Origin: Arctic95D-9 sp035967665
GTDB lineage: Bacteria; Verrucomicrobiota; Verrucomicrobiia; Verrucomicrobiales; DEV007
DNA: 64,000 nucleotides
NCBI GenBank assembly: GCA_035967665.1
Contig: JAYWLB010000120.1
Location: 147,766-211,765 of the forward strand
Direction of reading: 5' to 3'
The position numbers were made by a program, and so were the translations under genes. Shown one piece after another: positions 10,101-17,214 of this stretch. The notes beneath the pieces are model-generated. The model searched no databases, was not told the DNA's origin, and was given only the letters and a program-made list of their open reading frames with translations. How positions within the stretch are numbered: position 1 is the first letter of the stretch; each line of letters begins with the position of its first letter.

Positions 10101-11741
10101 GGCGGCCAGCTTCCCGGCCACAAGGTTAACGGACTCATCGCGAGGCTTCGTAAAACACAGCCCGGAGTGACCCTTATCTCACCTCCGCCGCACCACGATA
10201 TTTATTCGATCGAGGATTTGGCTCAGCTCATTCACGATCTGAAGGAGCTCAACCCCGCTGCAAAAGTCACCGTGAAGCTCGTCGCTGAAACCGGCGTGGG
10301 TACCGTTGCCGCCGGTGTTGCGAAAGCGAACGCCGACGTCATTCTCGTTTCCGGTCACGATGGCGGAACCGGGGCTTCACCGCTCAGTTCGATCAAACAC
10401 GCCGGCCTCCCCTGGGAAATCGGGGTTGCCGAGACCCAGCAGGTCCTCATGATGAATGGTCTTCGTGACCGCGTCACCCTGAGAACGGATGGTGGTCTTC
10501 GCACCGGACTCGACATCATTCACGCCGCCGTTCTCGGTGCCGAGGAATACAACTTCGGAACGATCGCCCTCATTGCGATGGGTTGCGTTTACGTCCGCCG
10601 TTGCCACCTCAACACCTGTCCGGTGGGAATCGCGACGCAGGATCCGAAATTCCGCGCCAAATTCAAAGGCGAAGTTGATCACGTCGTGAACTTCTTCAAC
10701 GCCGTTTCCGAAGAGACCCGTCAGCACATGGCCCGCCTCGGTGTCCGCAAGCTCGACGATCTCATCGGTCACACCAAATACCTCCGTCAACGCAAGCTGC
10801 CTGATCACCCCAAAGCGAACCTCATCGACCTCAGCCGCATCCTCACCGATGTCGCCGAAGAGTCAGGGAAGGACCTGCCGCGCATCTGCGCACAGGATCG
10901 CAACGATGGCAATCACGCCGCACCCCTCGATGACCAGATCATCGCCGACCTCGGAGACAAGATTGTCAACAAAGAGCCGGCTGAGCTCAGTTACAAGGTT
11001 AAGAACACTCACCGGAACATCGGAACGAAGCTCACAGGAGTGGTTGCAAAACACCACGGTGATCATGGCCTTCCCGAAGGAACCATTGATATCCAGCTTT
11101 CCGGAAGCGCCGGACAGTCTTTCGCGACCTTCCTCTGCGGAGGGATTCGCCTCACCCTCACCGGTGAAGCGAACGACTACGTCGGAAAAGGCATGGTCGG
11201 CGGAGAGATTCGCATCAAGCCGCCGCTCAATCGCAGCTTTGATCCCGCAGTGAACTCCATTCTCGGAAACACCGTCATGTATGGAGCCTCCGGGGGACAC
11301 CTCTTCGCAAACGGTTGTGCCGGGGAGCGCTTCTGCGTTCGCAACTCCGGTGGAACCGCGGTTGTCGAAGGTATCGGTGACCACGGTTGTGAATACATGA
11401 CCAATGGAACCGTTGTCGTTCTCGGGGAAACCGGGAAGAACTTCGGAGCCGGTATGAGTGGTGGCGCAGGCTACATTCTCGACGAGCGGGGAAGATTCGA
11501 GAGACTCTACAATCCTGAAATGGTGGAAGTGATTCGACTCGAAGAGGGTGACCTTTTCGCCGGAGAGCTCAAAGGGCTCATCGAAGCACACGTCGCCGCG
11601 ACCGACAGCGCCAAAGGTGCCGAGCTTCTCAAGGACTGGTCCGCCTCGGTGACCAAGTTCTGGAGAGTGCAGCCCAAAAGCGACGTTGCCGACGGCCCTG
11701 CTGAAAAAGCAGCCAAAGACGTCGCTTCGAAAAAGAGTTAA
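7179..11741 (+). CDS. gltB: Glutamate synthase, large (alpha) subunit
   Basis: A 1520-residue GltB. It hydrolyses glutamine and uses the ammonia to make glutamate from 2-oxoglutarate. ATG 7179 is chosen over an upstream TTG frame (7089) because it leaves a short propeptide ending RDS before the Ntn-type catalytic Cys24 (CGVGVVAH), as in the family. After the class II amidotransferase domain come the central domain, the FMN-binding TIM barrel and the C-terminal beta-helix GXGXG domain. The 3Fe-4S cysteines are C1136, C1142 and C1147 (CVYVRRC and CHLNTC). A short Ala/Lys-rich tail follows. The partner gltD is not beside it; electrons may come from a distant GltD or from ferredoxin. Confidence 0.97.
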   Translation: MSKYLKIPEINNSLHRPELERDSCGVGVVAHIKGERSYRVLRLGLDSVCNVTHRGAVNSDGKTGDGAGVTTNLPYKILLPVAEEMGTKLKADKDLAVGVFFLPLNHSENQTKLKTIAEGVIRGRKIGIIGWRDVPTEVGALGQLGIDTLPEIKQLLLQRPEGMDDDTFERQLYLCRREIEDKADEENIEEFYIPSLSHRLISYKGFMVATAVEEFYPDLLNEDFETAVCLYHQRFSTNTFPTWALSQPFRMLCHNGEINTVRGNRNWLNARVGQFESDVWGDELHHLNHVIDPDGSDSASLDSALELLVLSGRSVPHAMAMLVPPAWKIDPFTSKEVEDFYRYHSCFSEPWDGPAALAFSDGQTVAASLDRNGLRPARYKITTDGIFSLGSEVGTCHLDDDKIEKKGRLAPGEMIVVDTIKGKVIFNSEIKQTLAEQQPYGDWLKEHQTSFKDLVDPTPPVGEPVRDPLSRSQLQMANGFNREEVDMVLAPMALSGMEAIYSMGDDAALSALSRQPKMLFSYFKQLFAQVTNPPIDPIREFLVMSLEVDLGPERNFLAEDPEHAATVHLESPFIFTHQLEAMRNIDALPTKTLDITWPQHSGANAMRDALADLCHKAEVAIDEGARTIILSDRSINHDRVGIPSLLAVGAVHQYLGSVKKRMLTSLIIDTAEARDTHQMACLVGFGATAICPWLAHETMQELVEKNTKNKFEGVSVEKALLNYHKALEKGVLKIMSKMGISVLNSYQGAQIFEAVGISEKVIAQCFPGTPSQIAGVGFYEIAAESIARHSAAFSQAVPNDQGELDLGDPGHFRFRRDGETHAVSGGVIKNFHTFVRNNDPDDYERYLEELKLNQPHALHDLFELVPNDEGPIPISEVEPIEDVRRRFTTAAMSLGAISPEAHEMLAIAMNRIGGKSDSGEGGEDPRRFTPYPNGDWGNSKIKQVASGRFGVSAAYLMSAEEIEIKMAQGAKPGEGGQLPGHKVNGLIARLRKTQPGVTLISPPPHHDIYSIEDLAQLIHDLKELNPAAKVTVKLVAETGVGTVAAGVAKANADVILVSGHDGGTGASPLSSIKHAGLPWEIGVAETQQVLMMNGLRDRVTLRTDGGLRTGLDIIHAAVLGAEEYNFGTIALIAMGCVYVRRCHLNTCPVGIATQDPKFRAKFKGEVDHVVNFFNAVSEETRQHMARLGVRKLDDLIGHTKYLRQRKLPDHPKANLIDLSRILTDVAEESGKDLPRICAQDRNDGNHAAPLDDQIIADLGDKIVNKEPAELSYKVKNTHRNIGTKLTGVVAKHHGDHGLPEGTIDIQLSGSAGQSFATFLCGGIRLTLTGEANDYVGKGMVGGEIRIKPPLNRSFDPAVNSILGNTVMYGASGGHLFANGCAGERFCVRNSGGTAVVEGIGDHGCEYMTNGTVVVLGETGKNFGAGMSGGAGYILDERGRFERLYNPEMVEVIRLEEGDLFAGELKGLIEAHVAATDSAKGAELLKDWSASVTKFWRVQPKSDVADGPAEKAAKDVASKKS

Positions 11742-11752
11742 TTCATCCCATT

Positions 11753-11785
11753 CAACCCTGTCAGGTCCATGACCCAACAGGGTTG
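11753..11785. terminator. Nested-palindrome repeat after gltB, copy 1
   Basis: Outer arms CAACCCTGT (11753-11761) and ACAGGGTTG (11777-11785) are perfectly complementary. Inside them GGTC and GACC (11764-11767 and 11771-11774) form a second 4-bp stem around a CAT loop. It begins 12 bases after the gltB stop codon and is the likely 3' end of that transcript, although no T-run follows. Related elements occur at 36812 and 58232. Confidence 0.6.
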
Positions 11786-12152
11786 AGCCTGTGGCGGCAT
11801 TCCTCCGCCCTGCCCGCAAGGCAGGGGCGAGTGGCCCATTCGATCCACACCCCCGCTGTCACAACCGGTGAGGCTGTGAGATCGCTCTTCATAATCCGCG
11901 CTGCCGCGAGCACAGTCACCGGGGTGTTAAAACTGAATACTCCCGGTACCGTGTAATCAGTCTGAGCAGGAAACTCAGCTTTGACAAAACTCCGGTAGGA
12001 ATGTTGTTGTTTCTTCACGCTTTGACTCACTCATTCCACCGGTCTTTTCATGTCCAGATTCGTCGAAACGTTCCTTTGGAACCCTGCCATTCGGCTCAGT
12101 CCCGAGTGACGCGAACTTATGGGCACTCTTTGATGTTTTGGTGAAAGGAGAA

Positions 12153-12305
12153 GCGGCCTGAAAGGTCGTTAGTACAATGCCCGGGCGTTCAGGCACGGGT
12201 ATATCGAATTCACATCGTCGCGGCCTGAAGGGTCGCAAGCGAACGTCCGCATTCCGTTCAATGTCGCTCAATAGTTGAAATTCGCTGGCAACCTTTCAGG
12301 CCGTG
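12153..12305. repeat. Three copies of a GGCCTGAA-GGTCG motif
   Basis: GCGGCCTGAAAGGTCG starts at 12153, GCGGCCTGAAGGGTCG at 12220, and an inverted copy (CAACCTTTCAGGCCGTGAT) lies at 12289-12305 on the opposite strand. The direct pair is spaced 67 bases apart and the third copy is inverted, a layout like small mobile or REP-type repeats. No transposase or REP-associated transposase gene is present nearby. Confidence 0.5.
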
Positions 12306-12392
12306 ATCAATCTCTACGGTGCATCCGCATTTGCAGGCACATCGCTTAAGTCCGTGCCATTCGGGTCGGTCAAAAAACATTGATTCTTATGG

Positions 12393-12434
12393 GATTCCCA
12401 GGGTACGATTCCCGAGGGACGATTCCCAAGGGAC
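12393..12434 (+). repeat. Three tandem copies of a 14-base unit
   Basis: GATTCCCAGGGTAC (12393-12406), GATTCCCGAGGGAC (12407-12420) and GATTCCCAAGGGAC (12421-12434) are head-to-tail with one to three differences between units. The last unit runs into the left arm of the inverted-repeat element that follows. Confidence 0.65.
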
Positions 12435-12530
12435 AGGTTATCTATTGGGAGCAGGGTGCGTCGAAACCATCGTGGTCAATTAGATCAGTTGAATCCGTGA
12501 CTCCCAGATCTACCAATTAACCTGTCCCTT
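12428..12530. repeat. 103-base element bounded by 13-base perfect inverted repeats
   Basis: The left end AAGGGACAGGTTA (12428-12440) and the right end TAACCTGTCCCTT (12518-12530) are exact inverted copies. The match continues imperfectly inwards (TCTATTGGGAG against ACTCCCAGATCTACCAAT). The inside has no coding capacity. Size and symmetry suit a small non-autonomous palindromic element (REP/BIME or MITE-like); target-site duplications are not evident. Confidence 0.55.
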
Positions 12531-12593
12531 ACCGCTTATCCCAGAATGAACAGGCGGCCCGCTCCAGAATAGAACTGTTCGCCGAGGAAATAA

Positions 12594-13082
12594 ATGATCA
12601 CGCGCATGACAGTCGCCTTTCCGTTTGTAGTCCTTTCTCTTAACTTGGGCTCTGTAGCGACGTGCGCTAAGCCGACCGTCGGGATATCTCAGATGCTACC
12701 TCGGGCCACGCATATTGTAGTGGGTAAGGTTCTCAGTGATACGGTTGTTTTCCCAGTGAAGAGAGCGCCAGGTGGAGACTGGCTACAGGAGCGACGTCGT
12801 GTCACTGTTCAGCTCGATCAGGTTTTGAAGACTGACGATGAGCACGAAGTTCAAAAGGAATTTGCCTTTGAGGTTGAGAGCCTCGTCTTTGAGAAAGGCG
12901 CGACCTACGTTTTCTTTTTGAAGGTGGCAGCGGCTGCATCCACGGACGGAGAAGGGAAGGAGCTAACGGTGCGGTTCGAGCATATTGGAAATCCAGTATC
13001 CAGAGTCGACGCAACAAAAGCCGTAATCAAGCAGGTGAAGGGGGAGTTAGAGAAGAGTAATACAGCGAATAAGGCGAGGTAG
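12594..13082 (+). CDS. Small secreted protein of unknown function
   Basis: A 162-residue protein with an N-terminal signal-peptide-like hydrophobic stretch (about residues 5-24, ending near CAKP). ATG 12594 is preceded by GAGG at 12584-12587. The mature part predicts mostly beta strands with a Lys/Glu-rich C-terminus; a segment reading THIVVGKVLSDTVV followed by VTVQLDQVLKTDD and FEVESLVFEKGATYVFFLK resembles small OB-fold-like periplasmic proteins in pattern only. Base use is more A+T-rich than in neighbours and it adjoins the repeat block, so horizontal acquisition is possible. I recognise no family. Confidence 0.6.
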   Translation: MITRMTVAFPFVVLSLNLGSVATCAKPTVGISQMLPRATHIVVGKVLSDTVVFPVKRAPGGDWLQERRRVTVQLDQVLKTDDEHEVQKEFAFEVESLVFEKGATYVFFLKVAAAASTDGEGKELTVRFEHIGNPVSRVDATKAVIKQVKGELEKSNTANKAR

Positions 13083-13281
13083 GTATCTTGCGTAGTTGCC
13101 TTGCGTTTTGCGTTCGATTTCGCACTCATCTGACTACGGCTTTAGGCTTCCGTTCCCGGGCCGCATACTCTCGGACGGCGCAGGAAAATGAGTATACTCC
13201 TGACACGTTGTCAGGAAATTATCAGGGGCAGCCGTGGGGGGTGCCGCAGCTGGATAGGTAGGGGAAACTCTAAAATCTGAA

Positions 13282-13734
13282 TCACGCGGGATAGACCGCT
13301 GACAGGTAGTTCTCGAGTTGATCGATGAGAGCGCCCTGAGAAAAGATCATTCGACGCACGAGGTCACCGATTGAAATGACTCCGATCAGTTTTCCGTTTT
13401 CCGTGACGGGGAGGTGCCGGATATCTTTTTCGCTCATTAACTGAAGTGCTGCCGTTACCTTCGTCGTGGGTGGCATGCAATAGACCGGTGTTGTCATGAT
13501 TTCGCGGACGGCTGTTTCTTTGGACGATTTCCCGCAGAGGACGACTTTTTTCATGTAGTCCCGTTCCGAAACAATCCCTGCGAGGATTTCGCCATCCATT
13601 ACCGGAAGTGCTCCGATGTTCTTTTCCGACATCAACTGGATCGCATCGAACACCATATCGTCGGGTGAAGTGGTGAAGATTTCCGGGCTCTTTTTCTGGC
13701 CGAGAATAGTTGAGATAGTGTCTTGAATTTCCAT
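13282..13734 (-). CDS. CBS-domain pair protein
   Basis: A 150-residue cytoplasmic protein made of two tandem CBS domains (about residues 12-70 and 78-135), each with the typical end pattern GIVSERDYMKK and GVISIGDLVRR. CBS pairs bind adenosyl ligands such as AMP, ATP or SAM and act as energy or ligand sensors. No enzyme domain is attached and no obvious partner lies beside it, so its target is unknown. The start ATG at 13732-13734 fits the domain border. Confidence 0.9.
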   Translation of the reverse strand: MEIQDTISTILGQKKSPEIFTTSPDDMVFDAIQLMSEKNIGALPVMDGEILAGIVSERDYMKKVVLCGKSSKETAVREIMTTPVYCMPPTTKVTAALQLMSEKDIRHLPVTENGKLIGVISIGDLVRRMIFSQGALIDQLENYLSAVYPA

Positions 13735-14255
13735 ATGACACCGATGCTAGCAAATTCGGGAGAATTGATCACTCGCGAAATGCGGCACCAGCAGGGATTA
13801 AAGGATTTAATAGTAGGTTCGAGCGACTCGCTCGATTCGTGCGCCATCAGTCACGATTTATGAAGAAAGGGGGCCGAACTGATTTCGTCGTATCCCGTTG
13901 CGGTTTTGCGTTGATGGACGCGACAGCTCCCGGGTTTCGGAATGGTGCGGAATAGACCGTGAGTCTCATCCGATCACCTTCTCACCCCGTCTTCCGGTTT
14001 CAGTGCAGCAGTGGCACAATTCGTGCGGTTTGTTTTGGTTCGTAAGTGGAAGACAGGGTGCCTCCATGGAATGGGCGGTGAATGAAGTGAGCAGGAGATA
14101 CTGATTCGGCTGCGGCTGATGAGGTCCCTCCTCCAGGGGATTCACAGGCCGGACCACGACGGAAAACTCGATCTCCGCCGCTGAGTGATGACTTTTCGAC
14201 TAAAGAGACAAGAAATAAATTTGAGTTTCATAATTATCAGCATATTCTAATATTT
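13735..14255. other. Gene-free upstream region of the Wzz-like gene
   Basis: About 520 bases between divergent starts. Open frames here are short and uncharacteristic. It contains a sigma-54-like promoter (14012-14027, listed separately). The last 60 bases before the ATG at 14256 are distinctly A+T-rich (TTTCATAATTATCAGC and following), which could alternatively hold a sigma-70-type promoter. A leader of about 215 bases would lie between the sigma-54-type start and the gene. Confidence 0.5.
14012..14027 (+). promoter_or_regulatory. Candidate sigma-54 (-24/-12) promoter
   Basis: TGGCACAATTCGTGCG has the GG and GC doublets separated by exactly ten bases, with a perfect TGGCAC -24 half and TGC in the -12 half (consensus TTGC). 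It faces the Wzz-like gene 14256-15914. Sigma-54 control of exopolysaccharide loci is established in other bacteria with such gene types. The match is one base off the core consensus and could be chance. Confidence 0.45.
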
Positions 14256-15914
14256 ATGAATCTAGATCAAAAATCCGTTCGATATGGCTGGATGGATTAT
14301 CTTTATTTGGTCAAATCCCGGTGGCCGCTTGTTTTTCTAGTCGCGGCGGCGATTTTTGTGATCGCAGCAGGTGTTTGGTCACAGAAGCCGAGGGTTTACG
14401 AGGTGACTGCGCGGATTGCCGCGAGTGAGGTGAATGCGACAACCTATCTTGATACGGGTCTGTCGACGTCCTTTTACCATTCGGGGCGTCCTTCGATGGA
14501 CCGAAGCGTTCATCAGTTAATGAGCGCGGGACTCCTCGCCCGCGTTGTCAGTGCCTGCGGTTTGACGGAGGAATGGGGGCTATCCTCTGATGCTCATGCG
14601 ATTTTGAATTTGAAAAAACGACTCAAGACCCGTCCGAGTTTGGACGACGATTCGCAGCTTGAGCTACTGGTCCGCGATCTATCGCCGGAGATGGCGATGA
14701 AGATTGCGAATGCCTGGGGAGAGAAATTTGTCGAGCTGAAGCGTTCGCAGGCGGTGATGAACCTCGAGGACAAAAGACTTCGGCTCGAAACGGAAATCAA
14801 GACTCGTAACGCGCAGATCGCTGATTTGGAGACGCGGTTGAAAGTGCTCGCGACGGGGGAGGAGTCACGATCGGATGAAGTGGTCCGGCTGCGTAAGGAA
14901 ATGGTCCGCGAGATCAACTTAACCCAGTCTCTCGAAGCCAAACGCCAGCAGGTCATTGCTCACAAAGCGGTCGTCGCACCCGGAGTGAGCCTGGTCGGAA
15001 AGGCGACTCTGGATGGTGTCAGTCCGGTTGGGGTGAGCACATCGTCGATTGTTCTCACTGTGCTAGCCGGGGTTTTGTTCGGAGCTGCTTTTGCGTTGGC
15101 GACGTCGCGGGGCAGACCGGGATTCGTGGTTGCCGCGAAAATGGCGAAGGAAATGGAATTGGATCTCGTCGGGTTTGCTCCCGTTCCCGACAGAAAATCA
15201 CCTCCGGGAACGCCGCTTCCGTTCCTGGCGATGGAGCCTTATCGTCATCTCAGGACGGAGATCGGGCGTCTCCCGGGTAAAGAGTGCATCGTGATTTCCT
15301 TCCTTCCTGTGGGCAACGAAAGTGATCTCGACAGTGCGTTGAGTAATCTCGCGAAGGTGATGGCCGACGGAGGTCAGACCGTTCTTCTCGTCGATGCCAA
15401 TCTTCATGATTCACAGCTGCACACCCATTTTGATGCTGCGAATCATCCCGGCCTTTCGGACTATCTGAGCGGCGAGATGAGGCTCGAGGAGACGGTGATC
15501 AAGTCACGCCATTCAAACGTCTGGCTGATGCCGAGCGGGCCGATGCATCAGGATCCATGCGGTCTGATCACGAACCGTCGCATGGACGATCTTCTCTGGG
15601 AAATGCGGAGCCGTTTTGATTTTATTCTCATGGCGACACCTTCGATCGAAGGCTATTCCGAGGTTGGCGTGCTCGCCGAAAAATCCGACTACGTCGTAGG
15701 TGTGTCCTCCTATTGGGATTTCTCACGACGGAAGTTGAAACGCACCAAGCTGGCGGTCGAGTTGGCGAAAAAGAAACTTTCCGGGGTCATTTTCTCCCGT
15801 CCTTTCAATCTGCGGAAGCAGGATGGGATGCGTGCAGCGGTCGAGCCGATCAATGTGCCACGTCCCGGAACACCTGCTATTGGGCAGCGGTTGCGTCGTT
15901 TTCGGAAGGCTTAA
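14256..15914 (+). CDS. Wzz-type polysaccharide co-polymerase fused to a degenerate BY-kinase-like domain
   Basis: A 552-residue inner-membrane protein. TM1 is at about residues 23-43 and TM2 at 263-283, enclosing a periplasmic Wzz-type region with a coiled coil (about 165-235). A cytoplasmic P-loop/MinD-like domain (about 325-515) follows, including the usual lead-in EPYRHLRTEI and the Walker A' strand VLLVDANL (376-383). The Walker A site is degenerate: the stretch after ISFLP reads VGNESDLDSA, with no GK[ST]. The Walker B strand FDFILMATPS has Ala460 where Asp is expected. There is no Tyr-rich tail. It probably sets polysaccharide chain length or assembly but is unlikely to be an active tyrosine kinase. 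It overlaps hflX by 38 bases, convergently. Confidence 0.85.
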   Translation: MNLDQKSVRYGWMDYLYLVKSRWPLVFLVAAAIFVIAAGVWSQKPRVYEVTARIAASEVNATTYLDTGLSTSFYHSGRPSMDRSVHQLMSAGLLARVVSACGLTEEWGLSSDAHAILNLKKRLKTRPSLDDDSQLELLVRDLSPEMAMKIANAWGEKFVELKRSQAVMNLEDKRLRLETEIKTRNAQIADLETRLKVLATGEESRSDEVVRLRKEMVREINLTQSLEAKRQQVIAHKAVVAPGVSLVGKATLDGVSPVGVSTSSIVLTVLAGVLFGAAFALATSRGRPGFVVAAKMAKEMELDLVGFAPVPDRKSPPGTPLPFLAMEPYRHLRTEIGRLPGKECIVISFLPVGNESDLDSALSNLAKVMADGGQTVLLVDANLHDSQLHTHFDAANHPGLSDYLSGEMRLEETVIKSRHSNVWLMPSGPMHQDPCGLITNRRMDDLLWEMRSRFDFILMATPSIEGYSEVGVLAEKSDYVVGVSSYWDFSRRKLKRTKLAVELAKKKLSGVIFSRPFNLRKQDGMRAAVEPINVPRPGTPAIGQRLRRFRKA

Positions 15915-17211
15915 TTTCCATTGCCTCGAAGAGGTGCCGCATCGCGTGCGGTATGATCGCGGTAAGGAGGACGTCGTTGCCTTTGTATTCCTCGCTGACG
16001 ATTTTCCCTTCGCGGTGCAGAAGCGCGACGAGGTCATGCCTCGCCTGGGGAATCCTCAGCTTGAGCCTCGAAACGCGGTCCACCATCATGTCGGTGAGTT
16101 TCGACATGAGACGATCCATTCCTTCGCCGGTGTGAACGGAGACGAAGACGGAGTTTTCATCGAAATGGCTTTTCAGCTCGTGGAGACGATCGGGATCGTC
16201 TTTGATCAAATCGATTTTGTTGAGAACGATGATGGTCGGTTTTCCGGAGGCCTTGAGCTCTTCGAGGACATTCAGGGTCGTTTCGTAAAGCGTGTAGATT
16301 TCGGGTGAGCTCGCATCGAGCACGTGGATCAAAAAGTCGGAAATGATCGCTTCCTCCAGCGTCGCCTTGAATGCTTCGACGAGACGGTGGGGGAGGTTTC
16401 TTACGAATCCAACCGTGTCGGTGAGAAGCAGTGACTGACCGTCGGGGAGTTCGATGCGCCGGGTTGTCGGGTCGAGCGTGGCGAAGAGTTTGTCTTCCGC
16501 GAGAATGTCCGAATCGGCGAGATAATTGAGGAGCGAGCTTTTGCCCGCGTTGGTGTATCCCACGATCGACGACTGGCAGATGCCTTCGTCGGCGCGTTGC
16601 TTGCGCTGCGTTTCGCGGTTGCGGCGCACGCTTTCCAGCTCTGCTTTGATGCGGTCAATCCGCTTACGGGCAAGGCGGCGATCGACCTCGATTTGTTGCT
16701 CACCTTCACCACGGGCAGCGCCGCCACCGCCGCTTCCACCGCCACCGGCTCCGCGTTGACGGTCAAGGTGGGACCACATCCGGGCGAGTCGCGGAAGTGA
16801 GTATTGCATCCGTGCGAGTTCGACCTGAAGAGTCGCCTCTTTGGTCCGGGCCCGCATTTTGAAAATATCGAGAATGACTTCCTCCCTGTCGATCACGGTG
16901 ATGTCACCGCCCTCTTCCCAGTTCCGCTGCTGCATCGGTGCGAGCTCGTTGTCGAAAACGATGCAATCGGCTTCGAGGTCCATTGCCTCATCGATCAGCT
17001 CCTGTGCCTTGCCCGTCCCGGTGAGGTAACCGCGGTGGCGTGAGCGGACAAAGACACAGGCGCGTCCTACCACTTCGATTTCCAATGTCCCAACGAGTTC
17101 TACGAGCTCGTCGAGGAGGCTGTTTGCGTTGTCTTCGTCAGCGCGGTCAAAATAGGCTCCAATAAGGAAGGCCCGCTCGACCATGCGGGGTTTTTCACGG
17201 GTATCAAACAT
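15877..17211 (-). CDS. hflX: GTPase HflX
   Basis: A 444-residue ribosome-associated GTPase that rescues or splits stalled ribosomes in other bacteria. The N-terminal HflX domain includes the GTGKAQEL motif and the ARTKEATLQVELARMQY helix, followed by a Gly-rich linker (about residues 172-186: GAGGGGSGGGGA). The G domain shows G1 GYTNAGKSS, G3 DTVGF and G4 NKID. The start gives the common N-terminal pattern. Its ATG lies three bases after the stop of the sugar-isomerase-like gene, suggesting co-transcription. Confidence 0.96.
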   Translation of the reverse strand: MFDTREKPRMVERAFLIGAYFDRADEDNANSLLDELVELVGTLEIEVVGRACVFVRSRHRGYLTGTGKAQELIDEAMDLEADCIVFDNELAPMQQRNWEEGGDITVIDREEVILDIFKMRARTKEATLQVELARMQYSLPRLARMWSHLDRQRGAGGGGSGGGGAARGEGEQQIEVDRRLARKRIDRIKAELESVRRNRETQRKQRADEGICQSSIVGYTNAGKSSLLNYLADSDILAEDKLFATLDPTTRRIELPDGQSLLLTDTVGFVRNLPHRLVEAFKATLEEAIISDFLIHVLDASSPEIYTLYETTLNVLEELKASGKPTIIVLNKIDLIKDDPDRLHELKSHFDENSVFVSVHTGEGMDRLMSKLTDMMVDRVSRLKLRIPQARHDLVALLHREGKIVSEEYKGNDVLLTAIIPHAMRHLFEAMEIKPSENDATAAQ

Positions 17212-17214
17212 AGG

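Larger units (their letters stand above)
11786..12593. other. Gene-free, repeat-rich spacer
   Basis: About 800 bases with no convincing coding frame on either strand; the open frames present (such as minus 11975-12271) lack family features and overlap repeats. It contains a GC-rich hairpin (GCCCTGCCC/AAGGCAGGGGC near 11808-11827), copies of a GCGGCCTGAAAGGTCG motif, a tandem 14-base repeat and a 103-base inverted-repeat element, described separately. It looks like an accumulation site for small non-autonomous repeats rather than a decayed gene. Confidence 0.55.

Noticed and set aside
10863..11819. 318-codon minus-strand frame opposite the end of gltB
   Set aside because: Antisense of the conserved GXGXG domain of gltB; no ribosome binding site, no family.
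11975..12271. 98-codon minus-strand frame in the repeat block
   Set aside because: It runs through the GGCCTGAA repeats and has low-complexity, highly charged translation without features of a real protein.
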